Origin: Sphaerothrix gracilis
Lineage (GTDB): Bacteria > Cyanobacteriota > Cyanobacteriia > Phormidesmidales > Phormidesmidaceae
Length of the DNA stretch: 64,000 nucleotides
Direction of reading: 5' to 3'
Assembly (NCBI RefSeq): GCF_030405905.1
Contig: NZ_JASATW010000010.1
Span: 62,001 to 126,000, forward strand
The notes under the pieces are model-generated. The model saw only the letters and a program-made list of their open reading frames with translations. It made no database searches and was not told the origin of the DNA. Position 1 is the stretch's first letter. Each line of letters opens with the position of its first letter. The position numbers and the translations under genes are program-made. Positions 23,897 through 33,660 of this stretch are shown piece after piece.

Positions 23897-26551
23897 TCAG
23901 TTCAAGGTGGATAAAATTAAGCGCTGACGATGAACATGCAAGAGCTGAAATGCCTGCTGGGTCACCTGCTCTAGCATGGTGATTACCTGTTCAGGGCGGA
24001 GCAGTGTACCGTCGTTGCGGCAGCTACCCATAAACCGCAAAGCCGTTTGCTCGGCTGTGGTCGGCTGCAGTTTAACCGACGCGCTAACGGCTAGCTCAGG
24101 TTCCAGCAGCGCTAGCTCAAACAGGCGATCGCGCAGATTAACTCGCTTAGGCTTGCCTGATTTAGTGCGATGTTCGGCCCAAATTTCAGCCGTTTCGCTA
24201 ACGGCCTGCAGCCAGATCTGCCACTGTTCCGGGGTAGGAGCCGCCTGATCCACCGTCTGGATCAGCAGCCAATATTCGGCGCGTTCTAGTACCTTGGTGG
24301 CAGAAGGCGACTGCAGCGATACCGACTCCACCTGATAAATCGGCATTTCAGCCGGGAGTTGAGCCTGCAGTCGCTGCTGAAACGCCTCAGTATCGAGAAT
24401 CTCGGTCAGCTCGAAGTCAACAACTTCGCCTGTGCTAGTTGCCCCCAATGGTAGAGCCATCGCCGGAGAGATGCGCGGGCCGGGGTGGTATCCCCCTGTG
24501 AAAGCCAGCGGCAAACTGGCCCGCCGAACCGCCCGATCTAGCAGTCGGGCAAAGTCTAAATGACCGATCAGCGCCATTTCGCCCAGCTTACCTAAACGGA
24601 CTCGCAGACGCTGAACCCGCTGTTGGGGCGGCTGGAAATGTCCGGCAAAGGCGGGAATTTCCGGGGGAGCCACCACTACGTTATGCCCGAAATCTGGCCC
24701 ACAGATGCCGCAGTGGGAGCAGCCTTCAAAGGAGCAGTCAGGAACCGTCGCCGCTGCCAAGGCCCGCTGCAAATCAGCCTGCAACCAGGCTTTATCAATA
24801 CCCGTATCAATATGATCCCAAGGCAGCGGTGCGGTTAGATCGGCGGCATCTGCCGCTGTGTCCATCACGTTCCACTCCCCGCTCTCTACCTGACGATATT
24901 TCCAAGATAGGTCCGCTGCAGCGATCGCCTGATTCCAGGCGGCAAAAGCTCGCTCTAAACTTTCCCACCAGGCATCCATTCCCGCGCCTAGCTCCCAAGC
25001 CTTGCGCACGACGGCAGAGAGGCGGCGATCGCCCCGGCCCACAAAATCCTCCATCGCCGAGATCCGCACGTCGGTAAAATTTACTTTGACGCCGCGCAGG
25101 AGACGAAATTCCGCCTTTAGCAGGGACTGTTTCCGTTCAAACTCCGTGGTCGAAACCGAATGCCACTGAAAAGGGGTATGGGGCTTGGGGGTAAAGTTGG
25201 AAATTGTAATGTTGAAATTCAGCGGCTTACGCTTCTTCAGACGGCATTCCTGCCGCAGCCAGCGCACAGTTTCGACAATGCCGAGAACGTCGATGTCGGT
25301 TTCTCCCGGCAGGCCAATCATGAAGTAAAGCTTTACCTTGTCCCAGCCTTGCTCGTGGGCAGTTTTAACACCGCGCAGCAGTTCTTCATTCGTCAAGCCC
25401 TTGTTGATAATGTCCCGCATCCGCTGCGTACCCGCCTCAGGCGCAAAGGTCAGCCCTGTCTGCCGGGTACCGCCAATGATATGGGCAATATTTTCATCAA
25501 AGCGATCGACACGCTGGCTCGGTAGCGAAAGCGAGATATTTTCGTTCTTGAGCCGGTTCTTCACTTCAACCCCGACTGCGGGGAGAGCTAAGTAATCAGA
25601 ACAGCTCAGGGACAGCAGCGAAAACTCGTTGTATCCCGTTGCCCGCATTCCCGCTTCAATCGCATCCATCACTGCATCGGGAGCTACGTCCCGCGCGGGC
25701 CGGGTCAGCATCCCTGGTTGGCAAAACCGGCAGCCCCGCGTACAGCCGCGCCGAATCTCTACCGTGAGGCGATCGTGAACGGTTTCGACATAGGGAACTA
25801 AGCCAATGGAATATTCTGGCATCGGTGTTGCAACCCGCCGCAGGATGCGAGGCGGAACATCGGGGCGAATAGGCTGTACCGAACCGTCGGCGGCCATCTG
25901 ATAAAACTGAGGCACATAGACCCCCGGCACCTGCGCTAGATCGAGCAGCAGTTCAGTGCGAGATAGGCCAGCGGCTTTGCCCTCCTCCAGCACTAAGCCA
26001 ATTTCGGGCAGTAGTTCCTCGCCATCGCCCAACGCTATAAAATCAAAAAAGTCAGCATAGGGTTCTGGGTTAGAGGTAGCGGTCTGCCCGCCAGCAAAGA
26101 TCAGCGGCCAGCTACCCGCGCCGACCTGCCAGCTCTCTGCGGCGGAACGCTCCTGCCAGGTGAGGGGAATCCCGGCTAGGGAAAGCATTTCTAGAATATT
26201 CGTGGCTCCTAGCTCATAGCTAAGGCTGAAGCCTAAAATATCGAATTCGCTCAGCGATCGCCGCGATTCCACCGCAAACAGGGGAGTTTGGCTTTGGCGC
26301 AGCTTGGCTGCTAGGTCAGCCGCTGGCAGATAGGCGCGATCGCAAAGCTGGCGTGGCTGAGCATTGAGAACGCTGTACAGAATGATGTGGCCTAAGTTCG
26401 AGGCACCGACTTCATACACCTCTGGATAGGTCAGCACCCAGCGAATAGTGGCTGCTTCCCAGGGCTTGTGCACGGCCCCCTGCTCGTTACCGAGATAGCG
26501 AGCCGGACGGGAAATTTCTGAATTTAAGAGGGTTTCAACGGCGATCGCCAC
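23897..26551 (-). CDS. B12-binding-type radical SAM protein fused to DUF2344 (TIGR03960/TIGR03936)
   Basis: The 884 residues hold a B12-binding-like N-terminal domain (YLGNEQGAVHKPW, FDILGFSLSYELG), then a radical SAM core with the [4Fe-4S] cysteines C270, C274 and C277 (RRGCTRGCRFCQPG) and FAPEAGTQRMRDIINKG. A C-terminal DUF2344 domain (about 660-880: GHLDFARLLDRAVRRASLPLAFTGGYHPGPRISPAMALPLG) follows. A Cys cluster SFEGCSHCGICG lies between the two. The fused form is usual in cyanobacteria. The substrate is unknown; tRNA modification has been proposed for relatives. The start is GTG at 26551. Confidence 0.92.
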   Translation of the reverse strand: MAIAVETLLNSEISRPARYLGNEQGAVHKPWEAATIRWVLTYPEVYEVGASNLGHIILYSVLNAQPRQLCDRAYLPAADLAAKLRQSQTPLFAVESRRSLSEFDILGFSLSYELGATNILEMLSLAGIPLTWQERSAAESWQVGAGSWPLIFAGGQTATSNPEPYADFFDFIALGDGEELLPEIGLVLEEGKAAGLSRTELLLDLAQVPGVYVPQFYQMAADGSVQPIRPDVPPRILRRVATPMPEYSIGLVPYVETVHDRLTVEIRRGCTRGCRFCQPGMLTRPARDVAPDAVMDAIEAGMRATGYNEFSLLSLSCSDYLALPAVGVEVKNRLKNENISLSLPSQRVDRFDENIAHIIGGTRQTGLTFAPEAGTQRMRDIINKGLTNEELLRGVKTAHEQGWDKVKLYFMIGLPGETDIDVLGIVETVRWLRQECRLKKRKPLNFNITISNFTPKPHTPFQWHSVSTTEFERKQSLLKAEFRLLRGVKVNFTDVRISAMEDFVGRGDRRLSAVVRKAWELGAGMDAWWESLERAFAAWNQAIAAADLSWKYRQVESGEWNVMDTAADAADLTAPLPWDHIDTGIDKAWLQADLQRALAAATVPDCSFEGCSHCGICGPDFGHNVVVAPPEIPAFAGHFQPPQQRVQRLRVRLGKLGEMALIGHLDFARLLDRAVRRASLPLAFTGGYHPGPRISPAMALPLGATSTGEVVDFELTEILDTEAFQQRLQAQLPAEMPIYQVESVSLQSPSATKVLERAEYWLLIQTVDQAAPTPEQWQIWLQAVSETAEIWAEHRTKSGKPKRVNLRDRLFELALLEPELAVSASVKLQPTTAEQTALRFMGSCRNDGTLLRPEQVITMLEQVTQQAFQLLHVHRQRLILSTLN

Positions 26552-26642
26552 AATAATAGCCAGCCAGATCTGCTGAATAAATTACTCCTTCACTATAGCG
26601 GATTGCCCTTATTTCCTAAGGCTTGAGCCTGCACCCATAGCT

Positions 26643-26674
26643 AAAAATGTCCCTGCCGTAGCCGGACAGGGACA
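26643..26674 (-). terminator. Hairpin with U-tract, minus strand
   Basis: TGTCCCTG (26648-26655) pairs with CAGGGACA (26667-26674). On the minus strand the stem is followed by five T residues (26643-26647). It lies about 170 bases past the STAS gene stop and is the best candidate terminator for it. Confidence 0.5.
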
Positions 26675-26843
26675 CTCAAAAATTAACAACAGCTCAAACC
26701 GAAAATTTGCCTGAGCTGAACCTATGGAGATCTGGCAGACAGTTGGCCTAACCGCTGACAGCCGTAATTCAAAGACGCTTTACAAAACTAAGTCTAATCG
26801 ACACTGTCTGAATGATTAGCCGCTATCTTCATATAGGATGAAT

Positions 26844-27182
26844 TTAAGCCGCGATCGCCATCTGAGCCGGACGTGCTTCTAGCATTTCAAAAGCGCGATC
26901 GAGCTGAGTGAGTTCAAAAACGATCTTGATAGAGGGGGGAACAGCGCAGAGGCTGAGGCGCTTACCAGAGCGACGAGCAGTTCGCAGTGCCACAACCAAG
27001 GCTGCCAGGCCAGCACTGTCCAAAAAGTCAACGCAGCTTAGATCAACCACCAAGCCTGTTGTACTAGCCCCCAGCGCTTTGACCAACTGAGCTTGCACTT
27101 CAGCCGCATTAGCCGCATTAAGCACGCCGCTGGGCTGAACAACCGTCATAGAAGAATCTGTTTGGTACATATTTTTAGTCAT
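26844..27182 (-). CDS. STAS-domain anti-sigma factor antagonist
   Basis: The 112-residue product is a single STAS domain. It has the SpoIIAA/RsbV-type motif VDLSCVDFLDSAGLAALV (about 49-66), in which the Ser of DSAG is the usual phosphorylation switch. Such proteins release an anti-sigma factor or act in partner-switching and two-component relays. A cognate Ser/Thr kinase or phosphatase is not adjacent. A GGTGGAG ribosome site precedes the ATG at 27182; an ATG four codons on is also possible. Confidence 0.93.
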   Translation of the reverse strand: MTKNMYQTDSSMTVVQPSGVLNAANAAEVQAQLVKALGASTTGLVVDLSCVDFLDSAGLAALVVALRTARRSGKRLSLCAVPPSIKIVFELTQLDRAFEMLEARPAQMAIAA

Positions 27183-27543
27183 TTCTCCACCCAACTTGGC
27201 GACAACTTACAAAAACTGAACAAAAATTCTTAGACTTTGTAGAAAAGCTACCGTAGATGCCCCGAACTTAAGACTTTTCAGCTCGAGATGCCCAGAGCCG
27301 CCTAAACGATTCGTCGAAACTTAACTTCTATCAGGCTTTGTTTAAAGATTCTAGTAAGCGTTTTTACTTAAGGTGCCTCAGAATACAAAAGTGCTTTCAC
27401 TGATGAAGTGATTTTGATCACCTTTTGACCCAGATCAAGATCACCTGTAGGCGATTGTTCAGATCACAGGTAAGGCGTCGATAGCCACCGACAATTTAAA
27501 GTGCGGAACTGGCTGCTAGGTTCGATGTCATGAGTGCCTTGAT
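27183..27543. other. 361-bp divergent promoter region
   Basis: This stretch lies between the STAS gene (minus) and the 64-residue gene (plus) and has no gene. Its right half carries three GATCAC boxes at regular spacing, listed separately. Confidence 0.6.
27416..27467. promoter_or_regulatory. Three GATCAC boxes at exact 23-bp spacing
   Basis: GATCAC stands at 27416-27421, 27439-27444 and 27462-27467, each 23 bp from the last (about two helical turns). GATCAA at 27433 and an inverted pair ACCTGT/ACAGGT (27443 and 27466 regions) add to the pattern. Boxes on one face of the helix are typical of cooperative regulator binding. They lie 77-128 bases upstream of the 64-residue gene and 230-290 bases upstream of the STAS gene. 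Confidence 0.45.
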
Positions 27544-27738
27544 ATGAATCCTGATTTTTCAATTCGTCGTCTGGTGGAGCGAGCAATTTACAGCCGTAAG
27601 CTTACTCCCGATATCGAAAATGAGATTAACTACGTGCTAACTCGCTTAGGCTATGTTTCCGATGTGGACTATGAAGCCTTAGAACTGCTCATGGCTGAAA
27701 TGGATGCCGGTCGGATTCAGCTCGTGCCTAGTTTCTAA
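27544..27738 (+). CDS. Small hypothetical protein (64 aa)
   Basis: This is a compact acidic, helical protein with a clean end at LVPSF. The patterns SIRRLVERAIYSRKLT and DIENEINYVLTRLGYVSDVDYEALELLMAEMDAG have regular hydrophobic spacing expected of a folded protein. I recognise it only as the kind of small conserved protein common in cyanobacteria, with no known function. It stands alone; its promoter region has three regularly spaced GATCAC boxes. Confidence 0.8.
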   Translation: MNPDFSIRRLVERAIYSRKLTPDIENEINYVLTRLGYVSDVDYEALELLMAEMDAGRIQLVPSF

Positions 27739-27922
27739 AATAGCTGCGTTGTTGCTTGCTGCTGAGGCTGCTTGAGCTAGGTAGCATTAGCGCTGGCATG
27801 AGTGATAGTAGCGTCTCTAAACAATTTCTTGCGCTGTGTTGACTGGTTTACTCCTGGGTGTAAACGCTGCTGCTTGCGTATTGTTTACAACCGCAATTGT
27901 ATTGCCGCACAGGATAGCTCGG

Positions 27923-28843
27923 TTAGCTCGAAAGCTGCCTAGTTCGCTGCCGACCAAAGCACAAGTAGTAAAAAATTAGCATTTGCCCCAGCAGTAAAAT
28001 CAGGGTCAAACGCGGATCGCCTGTTTCCTGCGCTGTCAGTAGCGTGGGGGCTGGCAGGGCTGAATCCAGGCTATTGACAAAGACGACGACTAAAATGTTG
28101 TTTGCGCTATGAATACCCAAAGCCATTTCTAAACGATTTTCTTTCAGCGTCACCAGCGTTAAAAAAGCGCCAAGAGAAAAATAAATCAAACATAGCCAAA
28201 GAGCGCCGCGCTGTAGTTCTGGATTAGCCAAATGCACCAGAAAAAAAAGGCCGCCGTTCACGCTCACTAGGAAAAAACTGTTGCGCGAAATTAAGCTTAG
28301 ACCCTGTAGCAGATAGGCTCTAAACAATAGTTCTTCGGCAGCGACTTGTAATGGGGTTAGCACCAAAGCAAAGGGAATGAATCGGAGCCAGTCCATGAGG
28401 GCAGCAATGGGCTGATAGGACTCTCGGTGCAGACCGTAATCAATTAGGGAAGGAATCCCTAGCAGCAAAAACCACAGACCAAAACCCAGCCAAAAGCGAT
28501 CGCTCCTAAATTTGCCATCTGCGCTCAGTAAAGAGCTGAGACGGCGGTGGTGCAATCCTCTAATAACAATAAAAATACCGCCATAGAAACAGATAAAAGG
28601 AAGATTGTTAAAGATGTAGGCCGCTAGAGAGGGAGACTGCAGCAAATCGATGAGGGCCTGCCCAATATCGTCAATTGGGACGCCGGTAAGCCTACTTTGC
28701 CAGGTTAGCCAAGCGATCGCCGCGATCGCAGCCACTATTCCTCCCACCAGGATCCAGGCAAAAGCAATCACGATGACGCCTAAAACATATCGCCACCAGC
28801 CGTTTTTGCCCTGTCGGGTCTGATCTAGATATGACTGTCCCAT
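27923..28843 (-). CDS. CPBP family intramembrane metalloprotease
   Basis: The 306 residues have about eight hydrophobic helices and the CPBP (Abi) catalytic motifs: EELLFRAYLLQG (Glu-Glu and Arg), FFLVHLANPE (His) and IHSANNILV (His/Asn). The family includes CAAX-type prenyl proteases and bacteriocin self-immunity proteins. The substrate is unknown. It lies in the inner or thylakoid membrane. A second, different CPBP gene follows clpS at 38.9 kb. Confidence 0.9.
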   Translation of the reverse strand: MGQSYLDQTRQGKNGWWRYVLGVIVIAFAWILVGGIVAAIAAIAWLTWQSRLTGVPIDDIGQALIDLLQSPSLAAYIFNNLPFICFYGGIFIVIRGLHHRRLSSLLSADGKFRSDRFWLGFGLWFLLLGIPSLIDYGLHRESYQPIAALMDWLRFIPFALVLTPLQVAAEELLFRAYLLQGLSLISRNSFFLVSVNGGLFFLVHLANPELQRGALWLCLIYFSLGAFLTLVTLKENRLEMALGIHSANNILVVVFVNSLDSALPAPTLLTAQETGDPRLTLILLLGQMLIFYYLCFGRQRTRQLSS

Positions 28844-29104
28844 AGTTGCCTAACAGCTTTCTCTGTTCGCAAGTTAAGTTGTCAGCAGTCTTTGCTTCAA
28901 TATAAGCGTTTTGAGGCGCTTACAATGGGGAACAGGTAGCTTCTGAGCCAGTGATTGAAGCCAACTGAATGAAGCATGAACTGCTATGGTTGCGGCTTGA
29001 TGTTTTAGTTAATGCGCTATCAAGTTTCTTTGTTTAAGCAAGCACTAATATAGCCTAGCCGGAACTAGCCGCTAGAGTTGTGTTAAGCCAATTAATCGAA
29101 CAGG

Positions 29105-31540
29105 GTGAAGGCAGTGACCCAAGAATTTCACATTTCGATTACATCTGTGGGAGCAGAGCGGTATCTAATACGCACAGAACAGGTTGCTCCTGGAACTCCC
29201 CTAGCAGAGGAGCAGGTAGTTTGGCCGCTGGCTGACTGGCTCCAGCAAACTCAGCAGCTTATGCATGAACCTTTGAGATCCCTGCTGGCCGGTCACCCCC
29301 CTTTTCGCGTGGCCGCTCACTCAGAAGAGGCTGAAGAAGCTGCCGCTGCCGCTGCGGTTTCAGCTAACGCGCCAGGATTAGTCATGCTGGGGCAACAGCT
29401 CTACAGCGCTCTTTTTCAAGGCATGATTCGAGATAGCTGGCTGACAGCTCAGGGAATTGCCCAGCACAGCCAGCAGGTTTTACGACTCCGTTTGGGCATT
29501 AAGGATCCTAAACTACAAAAATTACCCTGGGAGGTTTTACACGATGGCGATCGCCCACTAGCCACAGGCACCGATCTCACGTTCTGTCGCTATCACTCTG
29601 CCTTTGCCACCAGTCCAGGTGCCATGAGCGCGGCCACCACCGCATCTGAGACGCCCTTACGAGCACTGATGGTGGTTTCTGCCCCTGATGACCAAGAAAA
29701 ACTGGCGCTCAAGCGGGAGGTACAGCAGCTACAGGCTGAACTGCAGCCGCCAGCCGTGCCCGATCCCAGTAAACCCGCCGATGATTTTCAGCCCCTCCAA
29801 GTTGAAGTTACCCTGCTAGAGCAGCCTGGTCGAACAGAGCTGGTACAGGCGTTAGAGCAGGGCAAATTTCAGATACTGCACTATGCCGGACACAGCAATC
29901 TAGGCAAGACCGGCGGCGATCTTTATTTAGTGAGTCAGCAAACCGGCCTGTCAGAACAGCTCAGCGGTGAAGACCTAGCGGGACTCCTGGTCAACAATGG
30001 GGTTCGTTTGGCTGTTTTCAACTCATGTCGAGGTGCTTATTCTGAAGCCGACACCCACGGCGGACAAGAGCAAAATCTGGCGCAGGCTTTGATCAATCGC
30101 GGGGTTCCCGGCGTCATCGCTATGGCTGAGCGGATTCCGGATGAGGTAGCCATTACCTTTACGCGCCTGCTCTATCGCAATCTCAGACAAGGTTACTCGA
30201 TTGACTTAAGCCTCAACCGAACTCGTCAAGGACTGATCTCAGCCTACGGTTCCCATCAGTTTTACTGGGCGCTACCCGTGCTTTACATGCATCCGCGCTT
30301 CAACGGAGCCCTGACGAGCCAGCTAGCCAACCCAGTCATGGCCCTAGATAACCTGCTTTTTCCGGCTTCTGCTCAGGCCAATCGCCCTGATGCCTCTCCC
30401 CCAGCCGATACCGACAATCTAGTAGCCGCTCTAGAAGCCGATGACGACTATGACGAAGACTTCGCAGTTGTGGCTGATTTACTTCAGCAGCTTTCTCCTC
30501 AAGACCCAGAGCAGAGTCAGTCGGCCACGGCAGTTTCAGGCGCACCTGCTGTTTCTACCTCAGAGGCCGCAGCCCTGTCGGACGACAGCCCAGAGACGCC
30601 AATTCCGGCAGAAAAAGAGTCTGTGGCTACCGCTGTCCTAGCGAATGGTCAGACGGCCAGCTCGCCAGCCGTTGCTCAGCCCAGCCGATTCAGTCTGAAA
30701 GCTTTGTCCTGGCAGCGGCAGCCTAAGCTGTGGCTACCGCTTGTTGGGGCGGCGGCTCTGATTATTGCCGTCGGCAGCGCTAGCGTATTACAGAATGGCC
30801 TCGGTAACTCCAGTCTCACAGCAGAACAGATTCTAGAAAATCCGGCTTTGCTAAACGAGCTAGATGAGCTAGATGAAACGATTGATCCAGTGGCGATCGC
30901 CACGGTAGCCTTCAACCAAGATCAGCTCTCCTTAGCGCTCAAGATGGTTGAAAGACTCCTAGATGAGAATCGGTTCTCAGCTGCGGCAGAAGTGATCCAG
31001 GCAGCCTCGGAAAAGCAGAAAAACAGCAGCGAATATCTCTATCTGCTCGGTCGGCTACAGTGGCAGGGACTTGCTGCTGGCATTCCTGAATACAGTGCCA
31101 ATGACGCCGCTCGTTCATGGGACGCTGCCGTTGAGCAGCGTCCTAGCGAGATTGAGTACTGGGTTGCTCTAGGGTTTGCTCGCTACGGCCAAAATCAATA
31201 TCAAGAGGCCATAGCCGCTTGGGAAGAAGCGGTCGCCCTCGACCTGCAGCAGCAAAATATTGCCCCCTTCATCGGCACCGACAATGATGCTTTAGTCGCT
31301 AATCCCGTAACCCTCAGTGCCTATGCTGGACTCTCGCTGGCTATGCGGCAGCTTGCCAATCTGCAGCCCAACCTCGAACAGCGCCAACGGGCGCTAAATA
31401 CCGCCAAAAAGCATTATCTATTCGTGATTCAAGCCGCTCCGAACGACTTTAATAGCGACCGCTCCCTGTCCAGAAACTGGCTATGGCAGGAAGCAGCGAT
31501 CGCTGACTGGTTTGCCCTCCAAACAGAAATCTTCGAGTAG
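29105..31540 (+). CDS. CHAT-domain (caspase-like) protein with membrane anchor and TPR-like tail
   Basis: The 811 residues show a CHAT peptidase domain (about 110-400) with the dyad His263 in LHYAGHSN and Cys308 in FNSCRGA, both intact. An acidic Ser/Ala/Pro linker follows (about 420-545), then one membrane helix (LWLPLVGAAALIIAVGSASVL, about 545-565). The C-terminal helical half has TPR-like pairs (EIEYWVALGFARYGQNQYQEAIAAWEEAV). CHAT proteases are cut-site-specific cysteine peptidases used in defence and cell-fate systems. The topology suggests a cytoplasmic protease tethered to a sensor domain across the membrane. The start is GTG at 29105; GTG 29114 is possible. No partner gene is obvious. 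Confidence 0.9.
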   Translation: MKAVTQEFHISITSVGAERYLIRTEQVAPGTPLAEEQVVWPLADWLQQTQQLMHEPLRSLLAGHPPFRVAAHSEEAEEAAAAAAVSANAPGLVMLGQQLYSALFQGMIRDSWLTAQGIAQHSQQVLRLRLGIKDPKLQKLPWEVLHDGDRPLATGTDLTFCRYHSAFATSPGAMSAATTASETPLRALMVVSAPDDQEKLALKREVQQLQAELQPPAVPDPSKPADDFQPLQVEVTLLEQPGRTELVQALEQGKFQILHYAGHSNLGKTGGDLYLVSQQTGLSEQLSGEDLAGLLVNNGVRLAVFNSCRGAYSEADTHGGQEQNLAQALINRGVPGVIAMAERIPDEVAITFTRLLYRNLRQGYSIDLSLNRTRQGLISAYGSHQFYWALPVLYMHPRFNGALTSQLANPVMALDNLLFPASAQANRPDASPPADTDNLVAALEADDDYDEDFAVVADLLQQLSPQDPEQSQSATAVSGAPAVSTSEAAALSDDSPETPIPAEKESVATAVLANGQTASSPAVAQPSRFSLKALSWQRQPKLWLPLVGAAALIIAVGSASVLQNGLGNSSLTAEQILENPALLNELDELDETIDPVAIATVAFNQDQLSLALKMVERLLDENRFSAAAEVIQAASEKQKNSSEYLYLLGRLQWQGLAAGIPEYSANDAARSWDAAVEQRPSEIEYWVALGFARYGQNQYQEAIAAWEEAVALDLQQQNIAPFIGTDNDALVANPVTLSAYAGLSLAMRQLANLQPNLEQRQRALNTAKKHYLFVIQAAPNDFNSDRSLSRNWLWQEAAIADWFALQTEIFE

Positions 31541-31672
31541 CTGCTGACGGTCTAGCTGCAGCATCAGGTATGCTATCCCGGATCAGCCCCAGATTAGCCT
31601 TTTTAGCAGCTCCAGAATCAATCCTGTAGCTCTATAGCTCTATGCCGCGATCGCCCGAAAGCTGACAGGCAG

Positions 31673-32578
31673 CTAATATTTGATGCGATCGCGGGTATTA
31701 CCTGCTGCAGCATTCTTTTCCAAAAACTCAATAATCTTGCCTGCAACATCAATACCGCTAGCTGCCTCAATCCCCTCTAATCCCGGCGACGAATTCACTT
31801 CCATCACCACAGGCCCGTGATTTGAGCGCAAGATATCGACGCCAGCGACCCGCAGCCCCATAGCCTTGGCAGCCCGTACGGCTGTGCTACGTTCTTCAGG
31901 CGTGAGCTTAATTTTGGCGGCAGTACCGCCGCGATGAATATTAGAGCGAAACTCCCCCGGTGCGCCCTGCCGCTTCATGGCCGCAATCACCTTGTCTCCA
32001 ACGACAAAGCAGCGAATATCCATACCGCCTGCTTCTTTGATAAATTCTTGCACCAAAATATTGGCATCTAAGCCCCGAAAAGCTTCAATCACCGAGGTTG
32101 CCGCCTGTTTCGTCTCAGCCAAAACCACGCCAATTCCCTGAGTACCTTCCAGCAGCTTGATCACTAAAGGCGCTCCCCCTACGATGTCCAGCAGTCCCTC
32201 AATGTCTTTAGTGGAATGGGCAAACCCAGTCACGGGCAGGCCAATGCCACGGCGGGCCAAAATTTGTAAACAGCGCAGCTTATCGCGCGATCGCGAAATT
32301 GCCTGAGATTCGTTGGCGGAAAAGACACCCATAATCTCAAATTGCCGCACCACTGCTGTGCCATAAAACGTTTTAGACGCGCCAATCCGGGGAATGATGG
32401 CATCTAATCCCTCCAAAGGCTTGCCGGAGTAGATCACTTTAGGATTATGGGCGGTGATATTCATGTAGCAGCGCAAATAGTCAATGACCTGCATCTCGTG
32501 GCCGCGCTGCTCACCCGCTTCTTTCAGCCGCTGCGTAGAATAGAGAGATGCTTTTTGAGAAAGAATTGCAAATTTCAT
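31673..32578 (-). CDS. rimK: RimK-type ATP-grasp glutamate ligase
   Basis: The 301 residues have the RimK pre-ATP-grasp N-terminus (MKFAILSQKASLYSTQRL) and an ATP-grasp core: PLVIKLLEGTQGIGVVL, ILVQEFIKEAGGMDIRCFVVG and the metal-binding VVMEVNSSPGLEGIE. RimK adds glutamate residues to the C-terminus of ribosomal protein S6 and can make free poly-glutamate. It is paired, eight bases apart, with the aspartic-protease-like gene upstream, as in rimB-rimK pairs elsewhere. Confidence 0.95.
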   Translation of the reverse strand: MKFAILSQKASLYSTQRLKEAGEQRGHEMQVIDYLRCYMNITAHNPKVIYSGKPLEGLDAIIPRIGASKTFYGTAVVRQFEIMGVFSANESQAISRSRDKLRCLQILARRGIGLPVTGFAHSTKDIEGLLDIVGGAPLVIKLLEGTQGIGVVLAETKQAATSVIEAFRGLDANILVQEFIKEAGGMDIRCFVVGDKVIAAMKRQGAPGEFRSNIHRGGTAAKIKLTPEERSTAVRAAKAMGLRVAGVDILRSNHGPVVMEVNSSPGLEGIEAASGIDVAGKIIEFLEKNAAAGNTRDRIKY

Positions 32579-32586
32579 TGCCTAAC

Positions 32587-33132
32587 TTACTGAATTGAAC
32601 CTGAACTGAGGTGAGGGGAATGAGTAGCACTTTGCACGAATGACTGTCCAGGATCCACCACAAATCGCCTCCTGATGGCCTGACGCCCCAGCAGCATGGG
32701 AAAGCCCATCTGGGTTCTGTCAGTAAGCGTTAGCTCAATCGGCCACCGCCATGCTTTAATCGCTACGTGAGTCCGAATAATGGAGCGCAGTTCCGCCTGA
32801 CCACTGGAACTGCGCACGTGACGCTGATCTAACAGCTCAGCTTCAACCCTCAAAGGCTGATTGGGTTGCTGGTAGTTGCTGAACACCGCAAACCGAACCC
32901 AGTTGCGTTCGGCTCGACTAAAAGGCTCAATCTCTAGAGCGTGGAGCGCTGAAGAGCGGGCTCCAGTATCGATCTTAGCTTTGAGCTTGACAATGCCCAA
33001 GTCAGGAAGTGCAAGCCATTCTCGCCAGCCAAGAATGGGCAAGTCAGTTTGCTGAGAAATCGTCACGGCCCAAGCGCTGCCATAAACACCCTCCTCAGGG
33101 TACATGGTTTTGCCTCTGGTGCGGCAATTCAT
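32587..33132 (-). CDS. RimB-like retropepsin-fold protease
   Basis: The protein has 181 residues and one aspartic-protease motif, KIDTGARSSALHA (Asp55). The later GFPMLLGRQAIRRRFVVDP matches the RimB/ATP-dependent zinc protease family, which acts as a dimer like retropepsin. Relatives cut glutamate chains made by RimK, which fits the position just upstream of rimK in one operon. The first ATG (33132) is used here; an ATG nine codons on (33105) is also possible. Confidence 0.88.
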   Translation of the reverse strand: MNCRTRGKTMYPEEGVYGSAWAVTISQQTDLPILGWREWLALPDLGIVKLKAKIDTGARSSALHALEIEPFSRAERNWVRFAVFSNYQQPNQPLRVEAELLDQRHVRSSSGQAELRSIIRTHVAIKAWRWPIELTLTDRTQMGFPMLLGRQAIRRRFVVDPGQSFVQSATHSPHLSSGSIQ

Positions 33133-33318
33133 CGTTTATGACGGCTTATTTTCAGAGATTAAACCCGTTAGAGGAGCTATATTTAGCCCTCTAAACACCC
33201 CTGACTTCTCTGAGATTGACTGCGTTCAGCGCTGTCTAATACCTCTATTTTCAATCAACATCTAAGCTTGACTAAAACTTCAAATAAGACCGCTTTACAT
33301 TGAAAATTTTTGTAAATT

Positions 33319-33474
33319 TCAGTGAAAACGTTCTTCCGGTCGAAAAGCCTTATGCCAGCATTTTTCTAAATAGTTGATCTGATATGAACGCCAGAAACGA
33401 CGGGGGTTGAGGATGGTTTTGTAGTTGGCGCTAAAAACCGGCTGCTTGAGGTACTGCCAAATCGGAAATTCCAT
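33319..33474 (-). CDS. Small hypothetical protein (51 aa) between rimB and ssrA
   Basis: An ATG at 33474 opens 51 codons to a TGA. The product MEFPIWQYLKQPVF...EERFH is basic and aromatic-rich (five Tyr, three Trp, five Phe), unlike chance translation of this A+T-rich region. No family is recognised. It lies on the minus strand between tmRNA and the rim pair, with about 185 bases on each side. The ribosome site is weak (ATAAGAAA before the ATG). Confidence 0.55.
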   Translation of the reverse strand: MEFPIWQYLKQPVFSANYKTILNPRRFWRSYQINYLEKCWHKAFRPEERFH

Positions 33475-33660
33475 TTTCTTATGTCTCGAAGTCATCACAA
33501 AAAGCAGGTATGAGAGGCGTGCTTTTTATTGCAAATTCGCCCTAAAGCACTAAAGGTAAATACCAAGGTTTACTCTCAGTATAAGCATGCCCAAAGCAGC
33601 TTCCCCTGTACTCAGCAGTAGGGTAGAAAAATATTTAATATTTAGAAGAAAAGTTTAAAA

